Shown here piece after piece: positions 4,693 through 5,256 of a DNA stretch of 5,256 bases; position 1 is the stretch's first letter, and the number at the start of each line of letters is the position of its first letter. A model generated the notes under the pieces. It made no database searches. It saw only the letters and a program-made list of their open reading frames with translations, and was not told the origin of the DNA. This stretch comes from a bacterium (GTDB taxonomy: Bacteria > UBA9089 > JASEGY01): NCBI GenBank assembly GCA_030019105.1, contig JASEGY010000271.1, positions 1 through 5,256 on the forward strand. The letters run 5' to 3'. A program made the translations under genes and the position numbers.

Positions 4693-4842
4693 GCAAAGGT
4701 GGCATTGGTCATCGTTTGGGCAATGAGATCAATTTTGTAGTGGTCGAGCTTGCTCGACATTACGGCAGAGCAAGCTCTGCAACTACAACACCCAATTTGG
4801 TCAAGCACTTTTTGCCGAAACGATGACCAAGGCCGCAAAGGT
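4693..4842 (-). mobile_element. MITE-like element A, copy 2 (inverted)
   Basis: The element proper is 4701-4834 (134 bp), flanked by the 8-bp direct repeat GCAAAGGT (4693-4700 and 4835-4842). Its 22-bp terminal inverted repeats (4701-4722 and 4813-4834) match at 20 positions. Reading the minus strand, it aligns end to end with copy 1 once element B is removed, and 4727-4785 is identical to 3287-3345, including both hairpins. Copy 2 shows the intact form of the family. It sits two bases after the stop codon of retropepsin 2, and its hairpins could affect mRNA 3' ends there. Confidence 0.88.
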
Positions 4843-4927
4843 AGATAGGCTGTAGGCATTTAGACTGTAGGAAGGAAAGTTGTTCGCCAGTTTCAGAAAC
4901 CGGGTTTTTTCGAGACCGGACGAAGAT

Positions 4928-4946
4928 GAAGTAGAAGTAGAAGTAG
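4928..4946 (+). repeat. Short tandem repeat (GAAGTA)3
   Basis: Three 6-base units GAAGTA plus a final G lie about 50 bases before the DUF2283 start. The rest of the interval between element A copy 2 and that start (4843-4993) shows only a T-rich hairpin-like stretch (CCGGGTTTTTTCGAGACCGG, 4900-4919) and no gene. A role in slippage-based variation is possible but unsupported. Confidence 0.5.
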
Positions 4947-4993
4947 TCTTTGCGTACTTTTATGTTAGGTGACATTAGGGATTTAACTCTAAA

Positions 4994-5256
4994 ATGAGAC
5001 TAAGTTATTATGAAGACACCGATTCGCTTTACATTTATCTTGTTGATCGTCCTGGAATAGAAGCACGTGAAGTTGCTCCTGGTATTGTGTTCGATTTTGA
5101 TACTGAAGGAAACCCAGTCGGGATCGATATCGATCATGCTCAGAATATTCTTGACCTTACAACACTTGAGGCTGAATCCCTGCCTTGTTGGTCATACGCA
5201 AGAACTATAGTGTTTAAGAAAAAGATTTTGGGGTTGGCTATCCTTTGGAGTTCAGG
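4994..5256 (+). CDS. DUF2283 family protein (partial, runs off the window)
   Basis: The start MRLSYYEDTDSLYIYLVD, then EVAPGIVFDFDTEGNPVGIDI (26-46) and ILDLTTLEAESLP (52-64), matches DUF2283, a small beta-rich family of unknown function usually about 60-80 residues long and often found near toxin-antitoxin or mobile genes. No stop codon occurs before the window ends, giving at least 87 codons. The conserved domain ends near residue 64. From about residue 71 the frame reads into a family B element (5208 onward), so the C-terminal residues TIVFKKKILGLAILW are element-derived and the native end may be lost. The ribosome site is weak: TAGGGAT (4977-4983) is about ten bases before the ATG. The domain call is firm; the length is not. 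Confidence 0.82.
   Translation, partial: MRLSYYEDTDSLYIYLVDRPGIEAREVAPGIVFDFDTEGNPVGIDIDHAQNILDLTTLEAESLPCWSYARTIVFKKKILGLAILWSS
5206..5256 (+). mobile_element. Element B, copy 2 (left end only)
   Basis: After a TA (5206-5207), TAGTGTTTAAGAAAAAGATT (5208-5227) and the following TTGGGGTTGG match the left end of the element at 3137 with two differences in the first 30 bases. Similarity resumes with GGAGTTCAGG, matching GGAGTTTAGG at 3176. The right end lies outside the window. It begins inside the reading frame of the DUF2283 gene. Confidence 0.75.

Noticed and set aside
4900..4919. Intrinsic terminator at the CCGG..CCGG stretch
   Set aside because: The T run lies in the loop rather than after the stem, so it does not have terminator geometry on the plus strand.
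4677..4975. Two overlapping minus-strand open frames over element A copy 2
   Set aside because: They consist largely of element A sequence, including its hairpins, and resemble no protein.

Overview
The window looks like chromosomal DNA of a bacterium with type IV pilus or type II secretion machinery, probably from a poorly characterised lineage. It combines conserved housekeeping genes (tsaC, ywlE), two prepilin-like genes, a c-di-GMP riboswitch, small accessory proteins (two retropepsin-like proteases, a DUF2283 protein) and many short non-coding inverted-repeat elements. No species can be named from the sequence alone, and nothing points to phage, plasmid or CRISPR.

Layout. 1-300: a small minus-strand gene of unknown function with a good ribosome binding site, followed by a strong GC hairpin. 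300-967: no gene, but three inverted-repeat structures; one (360-474) has a perfect 8-bp target duplication. 968-1576: tsaC (threonylcarbamoyl-AMP synthase), whose start codon lies in repeat sequence. 1718-2158: prepilin-like gene 1. 2239-2691: a YwlE-type phosphatase. 2704-3090: retropepsin-like protease 1, closely coupled to ywlE. 3096-3371: a MITE-like element (family A) with 8-bp target duplications, itself carrying a second element (family B) at a TA site. 3449-3666: a consensus promoter, a GEMM-I (c-di-GMP-I) riboswitch and a probable terminator. 3702-4169: prepilin-like gene 2. 4208-4242: a perfect 17-bp hairpin. 4316-4690: retropepsin-like protease 2. 4701-4834: a second family A element, inverted. 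4994 to the edge: a DUF2283 gene running into a second family B element.

How the parts relate. tsaC and ywlE are neighbours in many bacteria; here a prepilin gene sits between them. The two prepilins are clear paralogues sharing a C-terminal GGW(F/I)YNPxTG signature, and each is followed by a retropepsin-like protease. Prepilin 2 appears to be switched by c-di-GMP, the usual signal for the change between motile and surface-attached life. Family A elements landed at or within 3 bp of the stop codons of both protease genes, in opposite orientations. The most noteworthy items are the riboswitch-controlled prepilin, the repeated prepilin/protease arrangement, and the mobile-element families, whose ends can be fixed to the base by their target duplications.
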